A DNA stretch of 42,096 nt from the NCBI GenBank assembly GCA_964541895.1, contig CAZISM010000041.1, forward strand, positions 1 through 42,096, read 5' to 3'. Made by a program: the position numbers and the translations under genes. A model generated the notes under the pieces. That model ran no database searches and was not told where the DNA came from. It was given only the letters and a program-made list of their open reading frames with translations. The stretch is from CAZISM01 sp964541895 (GTDB lineage: Bacteria > Zhuqueibacterota > Zhuqueibacteria > Residuimicrobiales > Residuimicrobiaceae). Positions 18,738 through 26,531 of this stretch are shown here, piece after piece; within the stretch, counting starts at the first letter, position 1, and the number at the start of each line of letters is the position of its first letter.

Positions 18738-18996
18738 GGCAACATCCTCATGGGTTAATGCTGTCAAATCGGCAACATGTTGATCCGGATGGCGCAAGAT
18801 AATCATCGGGTTCATGTCGCGAGGTCCTTGCCCCCATTTTCGGTGATAAATGTAGCCATATTGAAGGACAAAATAAATCGAATTTTTTATGGTACTATTA
18901 TTCATTTGATTTTGACATGTCGAATGGTTACTTTTTTCCAGGATATGATAATCATGTCTTGCGCCTGCCGCCGTTTTTTTTCATTCGAGGTTTATC

Positions 18997-21018
18997 ATGC
19001 ACAGGAAAAGCAACCTGGTTCCGGGATGGGTCACACTGTTGGGGGCGATGCTTTTGTCCGGATTTGCTCCTGACGGCCAATTAGTACATAACCGGTTCGG
19101 TGCCTGCCTGGCGGCTGTCGAGGCAGCCCCGGCGCACGCAGCGGCCAACAACCTGATGCGTATTCGCATCAGCAGCCAGGACAGCGGCCGAACCTTTGCC
19201 GGCCTGGGAGCTGTCAGCGCCGGCGCTTCCAGCCGGTTGCTGTACGATTACCGCGATCCTCAACGCAGCGACATTCTGGATTTCCTCTTCAAGCCCAGGT
19301 TCGGAGCCGGTTTTCAGCACCTCAAGGTCGAAATCGGCGGCGGCGAAAATTCCACCTGTGGCAGCGAGCCTTCGCACGTCATCGTGCGCGACGAATTGAA
19401 ACGGCCGCTCAACAGAGGCTACGAATTCTGGCTGATGGCAGAAGCAAGGAAAAGGAATCCTTATATTATATTGGAGGGCTTACCCTGGAGCTATCCCTGC
19501 TGGCTCTCCGGCGTTTTTTCCCAGGATGCCGCTGACTGGTTCGTCGCCTTTCTCGATGCCGCGCGCATCCATTACGGTCTCGAAATCGATTATCTGGCAG
19601 CGGCCATGAATGAAAACGGCACGGATCGTGACTGGATTGTCAAACAGCTGCGGCCGACCATGAACGCTCAGGGCTACCAAAAGGTAAAACTCCAGGCTCC
19701 TGATGATGACAGCGAGCACTGGCGGATATTTGACGCTCTCAGCGGCGATGCGGCATATCGCTCCGCTGTCGATGCTGTGGGCTATCATTATGTCAACGGT
19801 CGCGAACCGTGGGAAATCGATCAGATCAGCGGCCGCGACGCAACAGAAGCGGCCAAGCGTTCGGGATTGCCGCTTTGGGCCAGCGAAGAATGGAGCATGT
19901 CCGGCGGATACTGGAACGGCACCGGCGCCATGTTTCTCGCCCGTCTCATCAACAAGTTTTATATCCGCGATCGCATCTGCAAAACATTGATCTGGTGTCC
20001 CATCGATGCGATTTATGCAGGCTTGCCCTGGGAGCAGACCGGCGCCATGAGCGCTGATCGGCCCTGGTCCGGCCATTACAAAGTCTGGCCGGCCATCTGG
20101 GCCCTGGCGCACACGACCCAATTCGCCGAGCCGGGCTGGCACTATCTCGACAGGGCGTGCGGATGCTTGGTACCGGGCTGCTGGAAGGCTACCTATGTGA
20201 CGCTCAAGAATCCGGACACGAATGATTGGAGCATGATCCTCTGTACCGATCAGGCTGTTGATCTGCAAATCGACCTGGACAAAATCAGGACCGGCCCGGT
20301 GCACCTCTGGCATTCGGATTCGGTGCAGCAGTTCGTGCACACAGAGACGTTGCGGCCGGAGAATAACAGGATATTTCTTCACCTGCAGGCCAACTCGATC
20401 TATACACTCACGACCACGACCGGGCAGCACAAGGGCGTCCGCGACATTCCCCCTGATCAGCCGTTCCCGTTTCCTTTTCATGAAAATTACGATGCGTATG
20501 TCGACGGCGCCACGCCCCGTTATCATTCGGATCAAAAAGGTACGTTCGCTGTGGCCGCGAGACCCGGCGGTGGACGATGCCTGCAGCAGATTGTCCCCCA
20601 TCAGGGCTATCTCTGGCAATATATGCCGAACGTGCGCAAACCGTATACGGTGATCGGCGATCAGGAGTGGCGGGATTATTCCGTTTCTGCCGATGTGTTC
20701 ATCAAAAGCGGCGACGTTGAACTGGGCGGCCGTTTTGGTGATATCAACAAGCTTTCCTATCGATTCACACTGGACCGGAAAGGAGGGTGGCGCCTGGCCT
20801 ATCAGGATCGCACGCTCGCTGCCGGAACGGTAGCTGATTTTAACGCTCAGCGCTGGCATACGATGAAACTGCGCCTGCACGGTGAGGAGATCAGCGCCTT
20901 TCTCGATGGGGCCGGGCTCTGCTCGGTCCAGGACGGTGAGCGCACCTTTGGAATGGCCTGCCTGGCAAGCAGCTATGACGCCAACTGTTTTGATGATCTG
21001 CACATTGAAAAACCCTAG
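18997..21018 (+). CDS. GH59 galactocerebrosidase-like glycosidase, secreted
   Basis: The 673-residue protein is recognisably similar to animal galactosylceramidase (GALC) over its whole length. It shares a GLGAVSAGASSRLLYDY start of the barrel, ILDFLFKPRFGA, LKVEIGGGENSTCGSEPSH, EFWLMAEARKRNP, GLPWSYPCWL and PWSGHY-to-HTTQF segments. Glu206 (AMNEN) corresponds to the acid/base and Glu297 (LWASEEWS) to the nucleophile. A small beta domain follows (about 400-490), then a C-terminal lectin-like domain (about 490-673) as in GALC. ATG 18997 has GAGG about 8 nt upstream and a hydrophobic leader (about 8-23). Family members cleave beta-galactosyl linkages; the bacterial substrate may be a glycolipid or a galactan. 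There is no sorting domain, so it may be periplasmic. Confidence 0.88.
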   Translation: MHRKSNLVPGWVTLLGAMLLSGFAPDGQLVHNRFGACLAAVEAAPAHAAANNLMRIRISSQDSGRTFAGLGAVSAGASSRLLYDYRDPQRSDILDFLFKPRFGAGFQHLKVEIGGGENSTCGSEPSHVIVRDELKRPLNRGYEFWLMAEARKRNPYIILEGLPWSYPCWLSGVFSQDAADWFVAFLDAARIHYGLEIDYLAAAMNENGTDRDWIVKQLRPTMNAQGYQKVKLQAPDDDSEHWRIFDALSGDAAYRSAVDAVGYHYVNGREPWEIDQISGRDATEAAKRSGLPLWASEEWSMSGGYWNGTGAMFLARLINKFYIRDRICKTLIWCPIDAIYAGLPWEQTGAMSADRPWSGHYKVWPAIWALAHTTQFAEPGWHYLDRACGCLVPGCWKATYVTLKNPDTNDWSMILCTDQAVDLQIDLDKIRTGPVHLWHSDSVQQFVHTETLRPENNRIFLHLQANSIYTLTTTTGQHKGVRDIPPDQPFPFPFHENYDAYVDGATPRYHSDQKGTFAVAARPGGGRCLQQIVPHQGYLWQYMPNVRKPYTVIGDQEWRDYSVSADVFIKSGDVELGGRFGDINKLSYRFTLDRKGGWRLAYQDRTLAAGTVADFNAQRWHTMKLRLHGEEISAFLDGAGLCSVQDGERTFGMACLASSYDANCFDDLHIEKP

Positions 21019-21117
21019 GGTGTCAGGCGCTGTTTTTCCTGCCATAGGATTTAAGATCCTGGCCCCCTTTGAAGCGTCCGGGATTGGGTTGCAGGTTATA
21101 CTGTTCAGGATTTTGCT

Positions 21118-21938
21118 ATGGATGATATATTGGTTTATATTTCCCATCAGGATTCCCATTGCGGCGAATGCGGCGAAGAACTGGGCGTGCACAGTTGGAT
21201 CACCCTGAGGGGTGAAAAGGGCGCGGTCTGTTTGAGCTGTTCCGATCTTGATCATCTGGTCTATCTTCCGGCCGGCGATTCGGCGCTGACCCGGCGCTCC
21301 CGCAAGCACTCCCGGTTGTCGGCGGTGGTGCTTTGCTGGAGCCGACGCCGCAAGCGCTATGAGAGGCAGGGCGTCATGGTGGAAGAAGCGGCGCTGGAGA
21401 AAGCGGAAGCGGAGTGCCTNNNNNNNNNNNNNNNNNNNNNNNNNNNNNNNNNNNNNNNNNNNNNNNNNNNNNNNNNNNNNNNNNNNNNNNNNNNNNNNNN
21501 NNNNNNNNNNNNNNNNNNNGGCAGGGCGTCATGGTGGAAGAAGCGGCGCTGGAGAAAGCGGAAGCGGAGTGCCTGGCGGATGAATCACAACGGCAAGCGG
21601 CGCGGGAGCGCGCGGCCGTCCGACGCGCCGAGCTGGACGAACGGTATGTGGCCGATTTTGCCGAAACCATTCGCCGGCAGTTTCCCAACTGTCCTACCGG
21701 ACGAGAGACAGAAATCGCCGAACACGCCTGCCGTAAATACAGCGGCCGTGTCGGCCGTTCCGCCAGGGCGAAAGCGTTCGAACCCAAAGCGGTTCGTCTG
21801 GCGGTCCTGGCGCACATTCGCCATCGAGAAACCGACTATGACGATCTCTTGACGCAAGGGATGGATCGATATGATGCCCGCGAGCGCGTGGAAGCACGGG
21901 TCACCACCCTGCTCGAGCAATGGGAGAGCGGCGCGTGA
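21118..21938 (+). CDS. DUF2293 protein with N-terminal zinc-ribbon-like region (one gene across a false gap)
   Basis: Collapsing the 55-bp duplicated flanks of the N run gives one frame of 666 nt, 221 residues. The N-terminus carries two Cys pairs (CGEC and CLSC), a likely zinc ribbon. A conserved basic stretch follows (LTRRSRKHSRLSAVVL, then RRKRYERQG), then a charged helix, and the C-terminal DUF2293 domain (about 125-215) with FPNCPTGRE, SGRVGRS and AVLAHIRHRETDYDDLL. The function of this family is unknown; the basic, metal-binding look fits nucleic-acid binding, which is inference. It lies between the GH59 gene and a secreted six-hairpin protein without obvious functional connection. The ATG 21118 start has only a weak AGGAT upstream. 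Confidence 0.82.
21365..21419 (+). repeat. 55-bp duplicated contig end (left copy)
   Basis: Identical to 21520-21574 and ending exactly at the N run. The duplicated length, 55, is the same as at the GH9 false gap, which points to the k-mer size of the assembler. Confidence 0.95.
21420..21519. other. Assembly gap (100 N), false
   Basis: This placeholder lies between contigs that overlap by 55 bp. The joined DUF2293 gene has a length divisible by three and reads continuously through the junction. Confidence 0.9.
21520..21574 (+). repeat. 55-bp duplicated contig end (right copy)
   Basis: Identical to 21365-21419, starting at the end of the N run. Confidence 0.95.
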
Positions 21939-21990
21939 AAAAATCAGGCAAAAGCGGATTGAACGAACGTTTCATTCGAGAGAGACGGCT

Positions 21991-23187
21991 ATGCGAGGAT
22001 GGTGGTTTTTTTTCTCTTTGCTTATTTTGGGGAGCACCGTTGCTGCGGCTGCTGATACCTTGACCTTGTTCGATGCGATCGATTGGCTGGAAAAAGAGGC
22101 GCATCGGATCATCCGGGCTTCGCAGCGGACGATGCAGGACGGCACAGCGGCCTTTCCGCCGCAAGTCGGCCTGGGCTATGAAGCGTTCTGGCTGCGGGAT
22201 TATGCCTACACGCTCGAGGGTTCGGTGGATTCGTATTCTGATCAGGAGCTCAAGGAGGCCTGCCGTTTATTTGTAAAAAGCCTGCGCACTGACGGCGCCG
22301 GTGTGGATTGCATAAAATTCGACGGCACCCCGATCTATATGCCCGGATTCGGCACCCTGGGAAAAAATCCCGTAGCTGACGGCTCCCAGTTTACCGTTGA
22401 TGTGGCCTGGCACACCTTTCGAAAAACCCGTGATACCGTTCTGGTCAGGGAGATGTTGCCGGAGCTGGGCCGGACCATGGCCGCTGTGCCCTTGAATCCG
22501 GAAATGGATCTTGTCCATATCAGGCCGGGTGAAGAGTATGACCGCTGCCCCTATGGATTTTGCGATACCATCCGGCAGCAGGGAGAGATTTTTTTCTGTT
22601 CTCTCCTGTATGTGCAGGCCTGCCGCCACATGGCCGATCTCTGTCTTGTGGTTAACGATGACACATCGGCCAGGGCGTGGCGAAAAAAAGCAGAGCGCTC
22701 CGCGGCCAGCTGCAAAAGGGTGTTCTGGGACAACGACACCGGCCTGTTCCGCGCCGCCACCGTTCGTTGCCGGGAACATGATATCTGGGGCTCTGCCTTT
22801 GCCGTTTATACCGGCGTGGCGGATAAACGGCAGGCGCTCGCCATCGCCGGCTATTTCAAAAAGAATTATCGTGACCTTGTGCAAAAAGGTCAGCTTCGCC
22901 ATCTGCCCGGCGGCGTGTACTGGGAACAGGGTTGCGCCCGGGACACCTATCAGAACGGCGCCTACTGGGCCACACCGGTGGGATGGTTTGTTTATACCCT
23001 GGATCTTGTCGATCCCGCCCTGGCGGACCAAACCGTCGTCGATATGGTTTATGATTTCAAAGAAAACGGTGCCTGTGAATGGGTAAGGGGTGACAAGCAC
23101 CAGCTGCCGCACTATCTGGCCAGCGCCGCGCTGCCGCTGGACGGCATTCGAGCCATGCTGGAGCGCCGGGCGCAAAATAAGAGATAG
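21991..23187 (+). CDS. Secreted six-hairpin glycosidase-like protein, family not recognised
   Basis: A signal peptide (MRGWWFFFSLLILGSTVAAAA) precedes about 375 residues with the helix-pair pattern of (alpha/alpha)6 toroid enzymes. GYEAFWLRDYAYTLEG resembles the WxRD region at the mouth of such barrels (as in GH15, GH37, GH63, GH78 and related groups). GGVYWEQGCARDTYQNGAYW near residue 315 is a second conserved-looking cleft segment. Acidic residues in WLRDY and YWEQG are candidate catalytic residues. I cannot assign a GH family. ATG 21991 was chosen over upstream in-frame codons because it gives the signal peptide and has a GAGAGA stretch upstream. It is likely exported and acts on a carbohydrate, in line with the GH59 gene upstream. 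Confidence 0.7.
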   Translation: MRGWWFFFSLLILGSTVAAAADTLTLFDAIDWLEKEAHRIIRASQRTMQDGTAAFPPQVGLGYEAFWLRDYAYTLEGSVDSYSDQELKEACRLFVKSLRTDGAGVDCIKFDGTPIYMPGFGTLGKNPVADGSQFTVDVAWHTFRKTRDTVLVREMLPELGRTMAAVPLNPEMDLVHIRPGEEYDRCPYGFCDTIRQQGEIFFCSLLYVQACRHMADLCLVVNDDTSARAWRKKAERSAASCKRVFWDNDTGLFRAATVRCREHDIWGSAFAVYTGVADKRQALAIAGYFKKNYRDLVQKGQLRHLPGGVYWEQGCARDTYQNGAYWATPVGWFVYTLDLVDPALADQTVVDMVYDFKENGACEWVRGDKHQLPHYLASAALPLDGIRAMLERRAQNKR

Positions 23188-23220
23188 CGCCTTGGGCGCT
23201 GTAATAACAGACGGCGTCTG
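23186..23220 (+). repeat. Two adjacent small hairpins after the six-hairpin gene
   Basis: AGCGCC/GGCGCT (23186-23191 and 23195-23200) and CAGAC/GTCTG (23208-23212 and 23216-23220) are two perfect short stems with 3-nt loops, right after the stop codon. No T-run follows. They may stabilise the upstream mRNA end. Confidence 0.3.
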
Positions 23221-23249
23221 AACCAAAATCGAGTTGGGAGAATCAGCCA

Positions 23250-23756
23250 ATGGCACCATCAGACCTTGTACCCGTTGTCCTGGCTGCCATCGAGCAGGGC
23301 TTTGATAAAATGTCCTGGCACGGGACCAACCTGCGTGGTTCTCTGCGGGGTTTGACATTGGACCAGGTCTGCTGGCGCCCGGGTCCACGGCGCCACAACA
23401 TTTGGGAAATCGCTGTGCATGCGGCCTATTGGAAATATGCTGTGCGGCGCAAGATCACGGGTGAGAAAAGAGGATCCTTTTATCTGAAAGGGTCCAACTG
23501 GTTTGTGCGGCCTGTCGAGCCTGCGTGGGCAGCCTGGCAGGAGGATCTGCGCATGCTGGAACAGACCCAGCAGACGCTGCTGGAAACCGTAGCCGCGGTG
23601 TCGGAGCGGGCGCTGTTGGCGCGAGCCAAGGCCAGCAAATATTCGCTTTTATTTATTCTCCAGGGCGCAGCCGCCCATGATGTTTACCATGCCGGGCAGA
23701 TTCAATTGCTGAAACGGTTGTTTGCGGGCCGCGTGTCGCTGGACAGGTCTGAATAA
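23250..23756 (+). CDS. DinB-fold (DinB_2) protein
   Basis: The 168-residue protein has the four-helix-bundle pattern of the DinB/YfiT superfamily. Its His residues sit at the expected metal-binding places: HNIWEIAVHAAYW (about residues 50-62) and HDVYHAGQI (about 143-151). These proteins are usually metal-dependent and many act as thiol S-transferases or have no known substrate. GGGAGA about 10-14 nt upstream supports ATG 23250. The gene ends 4 bp before the signal-peptidase-like gene, so the two are probably co-transcribed. Confidence 0.85.
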   Translation: MAPSDLVPVVLAAIEQGFDKMSWHGTNLRGSLRGLTLDQVCWRPGPRRHNIWEIAVHAAYWKYAVRRKITGEKRGSFYLKGSNWFVRPVEPAWAAWQEDLRMLEQTQQTLLETVAAVSERALLARAKASKYSLLFILQGAAAHDVYHAGQIQLLKRLFAGRVSLDRSE

Positions 23757-23760
23757 TTAA

Positions 23761-24405
23761 GTGTGCGACAACAAGATGGCCAACCCGTGCTCCGAACCTA
23801 GGGCGTTACGGCGCCGGCTGTTGATTCTGGCCGGCGTTATCGGCCTGATAGTACTCTGCGACCAGCTGAGCAAGGCCATCATCCGTGCACACCTGCTTCC
23901 AGGAAAAGAGATCATCCTGCTGCCACATCTTCTCTCTCTGCACGTTTGGGCCAACTATTCCGGTTTTTCATGGTGGGTGCCGGCTCTGCCGTCGTGGGCA
24001 GGCACCGTCTATCGCCTGCTGGTGTTGGCGATCGTTCTTTTAGCCGTTCCGGTCTATCTTTATTATTCGCGTTATCGTCGCACCAGTCTGTGGGCAGATC
24101 TGGCTTTTGTTAATATCAGCGCTGCGATGTGGGGCCATTTAGCGGACGAACTGTTCGCGCCTTACACGACCGATTTCATTCGCATCGGCCGAGGTCCCAG
24201 CGCCAATCTGGCGGATGTTTGTGCTGTTATCGGATTGACGGCTCTGGCGGCTGAAATGATGGCATTCAGGAGAAACCACAACAAGGGGAGTGGGGGGATG
24301 AAGAACCGGCTTTCAGCGATGTACGAAACGAGGAAGCAGTTTATAAGCTTTCTGAGCGGAGAACTATGGAGAATGCTCTTCCGGCAAAGCAAGGGCAGGG
24401 GCTGA
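23761..24405 (+). CDS. Divergent signal peptidase II-like (LspA) membrane protein
   Basis: The 214-residue protein keeps the LspA frame: CDQLSK at 33-38 in the first helix, ANYSGFSWW (64-72) in place of the usual N.G.aFg loop, and two candidate catalytic aspartates, Asp129 in GHLADE and Asp152 in SANLADV. LspA cuts the signal peptide of prolipoproteins in the inner membrane. It is divergent: the GN..DR signature is changed to GHLADE, and about 45 basic residues are added after the last helix. It may be a second, specialised enzyme and not the housekeeping copy. The start is GTG 23761, with ATG 23776 as alternative. A strong terminator hairpin begins just inside its 3' end. Confidence 0.72.
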   Translation: MCDNKMANPCSEPRALRRRLLILAGVIGLIVLCDQLSKAIIRAHLLPGKEIILLPHLLSLHVWANYSGFSWWVPALPSWAGTVYRLLVLAIVLLAVPVYLYYSRYRRTSLWADLAFVNISAAMWGHLADELFAPYTTDFIRIGRGPSANLADVCAVIGLTALAAEMMAFRRNHNKGSGGMKNRLSAMYETRKQFISFLSGELWRMLFRQSKGRG

Positions 24406-24422
24406 GCAGCCTCAGCCCCTGC
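24395..24422. terminator. Strong 12-bp perfect hairpin between convergent genes
   Basis: GCAGGGGCTGAG (24395-24406) and CTCAGCCCCTGC (24411-24422) form a perfect 12-bp stem with a CAGC loop. It overlaps the stop of the LspA-like gene and lies 10 nt from the stop of the minus-strand gene, so it can act on both strands, although the T-runs are short. Confidence 0.7.
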
Positions 24423-24431
24423 AGTGATCTC

Positions 24432-24938
24432 TTAACTGGGTTTCTTTTTTAGCGAACTGAGAATGATGCCGGCACCGATGATGATCAGGATGAGCGGCCA
24501 CAAGGATTTGATTTTATCGATGGTGAACCAGGAGATGTTTAAATCGTCCAGAACCATGATCAAACCCAGGAAGGTCAGAATGCTGCCGGGAATGAGCACG
24601 CCCCAGTCGTTGGGTTTAAAGGCGTAGAGAATAAAAAAGGCGATGCCAAAACAGATCATGGCGATGGATAACGTCTCCAGCCGCCAGAGGGCGTCCACCA
24701 GATCGAAATTCCGTAAAAAGGTCACGCTGCCGAACAGCAGCAGAAATCCGGCCCAAAACGTAGAGTTCTTGTCTCCGCGCAGCACCGCCATGCCGGAGAA
24801 AGCGCCGACCACCAGCGCGACAAGGGGATAAACCTGGTCGATGGTAAAATTCAGCAAATTCATGCGATGCAACAGCAGGCCGACGCCGATGAGAATGAGA
24901 ATCAGGCCCAGACTGATGGACGAGTTGTTTTTTCGCAT
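24432..24938 (-). CDS. LiaF-like / DUF5668-type membrane protein
   Basis: The 168-residue protein consists of about six short hydrophobic segments arranged as repeats of the LiaI/LiaF-like transmembrane region: SLGLILILIGVGLLL at the start and LWPLILIIIGAGIIL near the end. Such proteins accompany PspC and cell-envelope stress systems, often as modulators, and sit in the inner membrane. I chose ATG 24938 because GGAGAG lies about 7 nt upstream on this strand. It follows the double-PspC gene by 75 bp and is probably in the same transcript. It lacks the soluble C-terminal domain of true LiaF. Confidence 0.8.
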   Translation of the reverse strand: MRKNNSSISLGLILILIGVGLLLHRMNLLNFTIDQVYPLVALVVGAFSGMAVLRGDKNSTFWAGFLLLFGSVTFLRNFDLVDALWRLETLSIAMICFGIAFFILYAFKPNDWGVLIPGSILTFLGLIMVLDDLNISWFTIDKIKSLWPLILIIIGAGIILSSLKKKPS

Positions 24939-25013
24939 ATAGGCTCTCCGAAAAAAGTCATTACCCACTTTTATTCAAGCTACCAATTCACGGCGCCGGC
25001 GCAGAACAGTCGC

Positions 25014-25664
25014 CTATTCTTCCGGCACCAATACGACCAGCATCATATAGCACAGCACACCGGCGATAAAACTGACCAGCAGAGTGGTGAACACCCAAAC
25101 GATGCGAATGATCGTGGCATCGATTTGCGCATAGGTTGCGATGCCGCCGCAGACGCCGCTGATCATACGCTCCCGTCTCGAACGCAGCAGTCGCACAGCG
25201 CCGCTCTCATGCTCCGACGTAGTGGCGACGGCCGGCTTGTTTTGCGAACGAAACAGGATACCTGCCCCTGCGGCGATCAGGATCAGCGGCCACACGTCGC
25301 GAACGCTGATATGCAGAAAATGGTGCCAATGCCACGGCAACCACCAATCCAGGCCGGTAATATTGCGCAGCATAAAAGCGGTGCCGAGCACAATAAAGAC
25401 GAATCCCGCGATCATCTCCGGACGATGGGACGATGATGTAGTGCTTGTCTCTTCTTCAGGATTGGGGTTTTCCCGCATGAGCATCAGGCAGATCAGGTAC
25501 GCCAATACACCAATGCCGTTGATCAAAGCGGCCACGATCCATATAATCCGAAGCAGCGTTACGTCAACGCCGAAAAATTTTGCAAATCCGCCGCACACCC
25601 CTGCGATTATCTTTTGCCGGCGCGATCTATACAGCTTTCGTATGTCAGTTGTGCAGGTCATCAT
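25014..25664 (-). CDS. Membrane protein with two PspC domains flanking a LiaF-like region
   Basis: In 216 residues there are two PspC domains, about 8-65 (RSRRQKIIAGVCGGFAKFFGVD) and about 158-216 (RSRRERMISGVCGGIATYAQID). Each has the basic start, the GVCGG turn and the following helix. Between them are two hydrophobic helices like those of the neighbouring LiaF-like protein. PspC domains sense or respond to membrane stress at the inner membrane. The arrangement PspC-TM-PspC suggests a fusion of elements that are separate genes elsewhere. It starts with two ATG codons at 25664, with GAGGG about 8 nt upstream. Its partner gene follows closely on the minus strand. Confidence 0.85.
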   Translation of the reverse strand: MMTCTTDIRKLYRSRRQKIIAGVCGGFAKFFGVDVTLLRIIWIVAALINGIGVLAYLICLMLMRENPNPEEETSTTSSSHRPEMIAGFVFIVLGTAFMLRNITGLDWWLPWHWHHFLHISVRDVWPLILIAAGAGILFRSQNKPAVATTSEHESGAVRLLRSRRERMISGVCGGIATYAQIDATIIRIVWVFTTLLVSFIAGVLCYMMLVVLVPEE

Positions 25665-25756
25665 AGGGCCCTCACTCGTTTATGTTCGGACCATCTCCGT
25701 ATCTACCCTGAAATACGAAATTTACTTACAGATGTTACAAGCGGCGTTTTGCTTTT

Positions 25757-26491
25757 TCAATTTTGAGCTCCCGGGGAGCCGGTCATGGGCACAAAACGAA
25801 CCGGCAGCAGATCCCGTTGATGGACGCTGCCCTCTGCATCCTTGCTTAAAAGCACGAGCTCCTGAGCAGCTCCGCCCAGAGGTAAAACCATCCTGCCGCC
25901 GGTTGCCAGTTGTTCCAACAGAGTCTGAGGGATGGTGGCCGGCGCTGCGGTTACAATTATAGCGTCAAAGGGCGCCTCCTCCGGCCAGCCGCGATAGCCA
26001 TCGCCGCAGCGAATAAAGATGTTGTCATACTGCAGGCTGGACAGCTTTTCTCTGGCCATATCGCATAGCGGCGTCACGATCTCGATGGTAAAGACCTGTT
26101 GGACGAGCTCGGCCAGCACAGCCGCCTGATAGCCGGAACCGGTGCCGATTTCGAGGACTTTATCATGCCCATTCAGGTGCAAGGCTTCTGTCATAAAGGC
26201 CACAATATAGGGCTGTGAAATCGTCTGGTCATAGCCGATCGGCAGCGGGTGGTCTTCGTAGGCCAGGTACTGCTCACTGGCGGGTACAAACTGGTGTCTG
26301 GGCACACGGCGCATGGCTTCCAGCACCCGAGCATCGCGGATACCGCGTGCCTGGATCTGTTTGCTTACCATGTTGAGACGCAGCTTTTCGTAGGCATCCT
26401 GCGCCGTTGTCGAGTTGTGTTGGTCGGCCGTTTTCATACATCCGCCCCCGTAAAGGAGAATGATACCCGAGATAATATAATGTTTTGTCAT
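25757..26491 (-). CDS. pcm: Pcm-like protein-L-isoaspartate O-methyltransferase, probably exported
   Basis: The 244-residue protein carries the Pcm motifs: the MVSKQIQARGI start of the core, the RRVPRHQFVP segment, YEDHPLPIGYDQTISQP, the SAM-binding VLEIGTGSGYQAA and the GDGYRGWPE post-motif. Pcm methylates L-isoaspartyl residues so that aged proteins can be repaired. Before the core there are about 35 extra residues with a hydrophobic stretch ending in GGGC, like a lipoprotein or secretion signal, so this copy may work in the periplasm. I chose ATG 26491, with GGGAT just upstream; ATG 26503 is possible. It follows the spermidine-synthase-like gene by 40 bp and is in the same operon. Confidence 0.88.
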   Translation of the reverse strand: MTKHYIISGIILLYGGGCMKTADQHNSTTAQDAYEKLRLNMVSKQIQARGIRDARVLEAMRRVPRHQFVPASEQYLAYEDHPLPIGYDQTISQPYIVAFMTEALHLNGHDKVLEIGTGSGYQAAVLAELVQQVFTIEIVTPLCDMAREKLSSLQYDNIFIRCGDGYRGWPEEAPFDAIIVTAAPATIPQTLLEQLATGGRMVLPLGGAAQELVLLSKDAEGSVHQRDLLPVRFVPMTGSPGAQN

Positions 26492-26531
26492 AACATATCC
26501 CATGGAAATCTTGCTGACGATGAAATGGTGG

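Noticed and set aside
18912..18949. TTGACA (18912) with TATGAT (18944) as a promoter for GH59
   Set aside because: The spacing is about 26 bp, too long for a sigma-70-type promoter, and no better -10 lies at 16-18 bp.
19480..21309. A 609-codon open frame on the minus strand opposite the GH59 gene
   Set aside because: It is the mirror of a strongly biased coding strand. The product has no recognisable motif, and the plus-strand GH59 homology is unambiguous.
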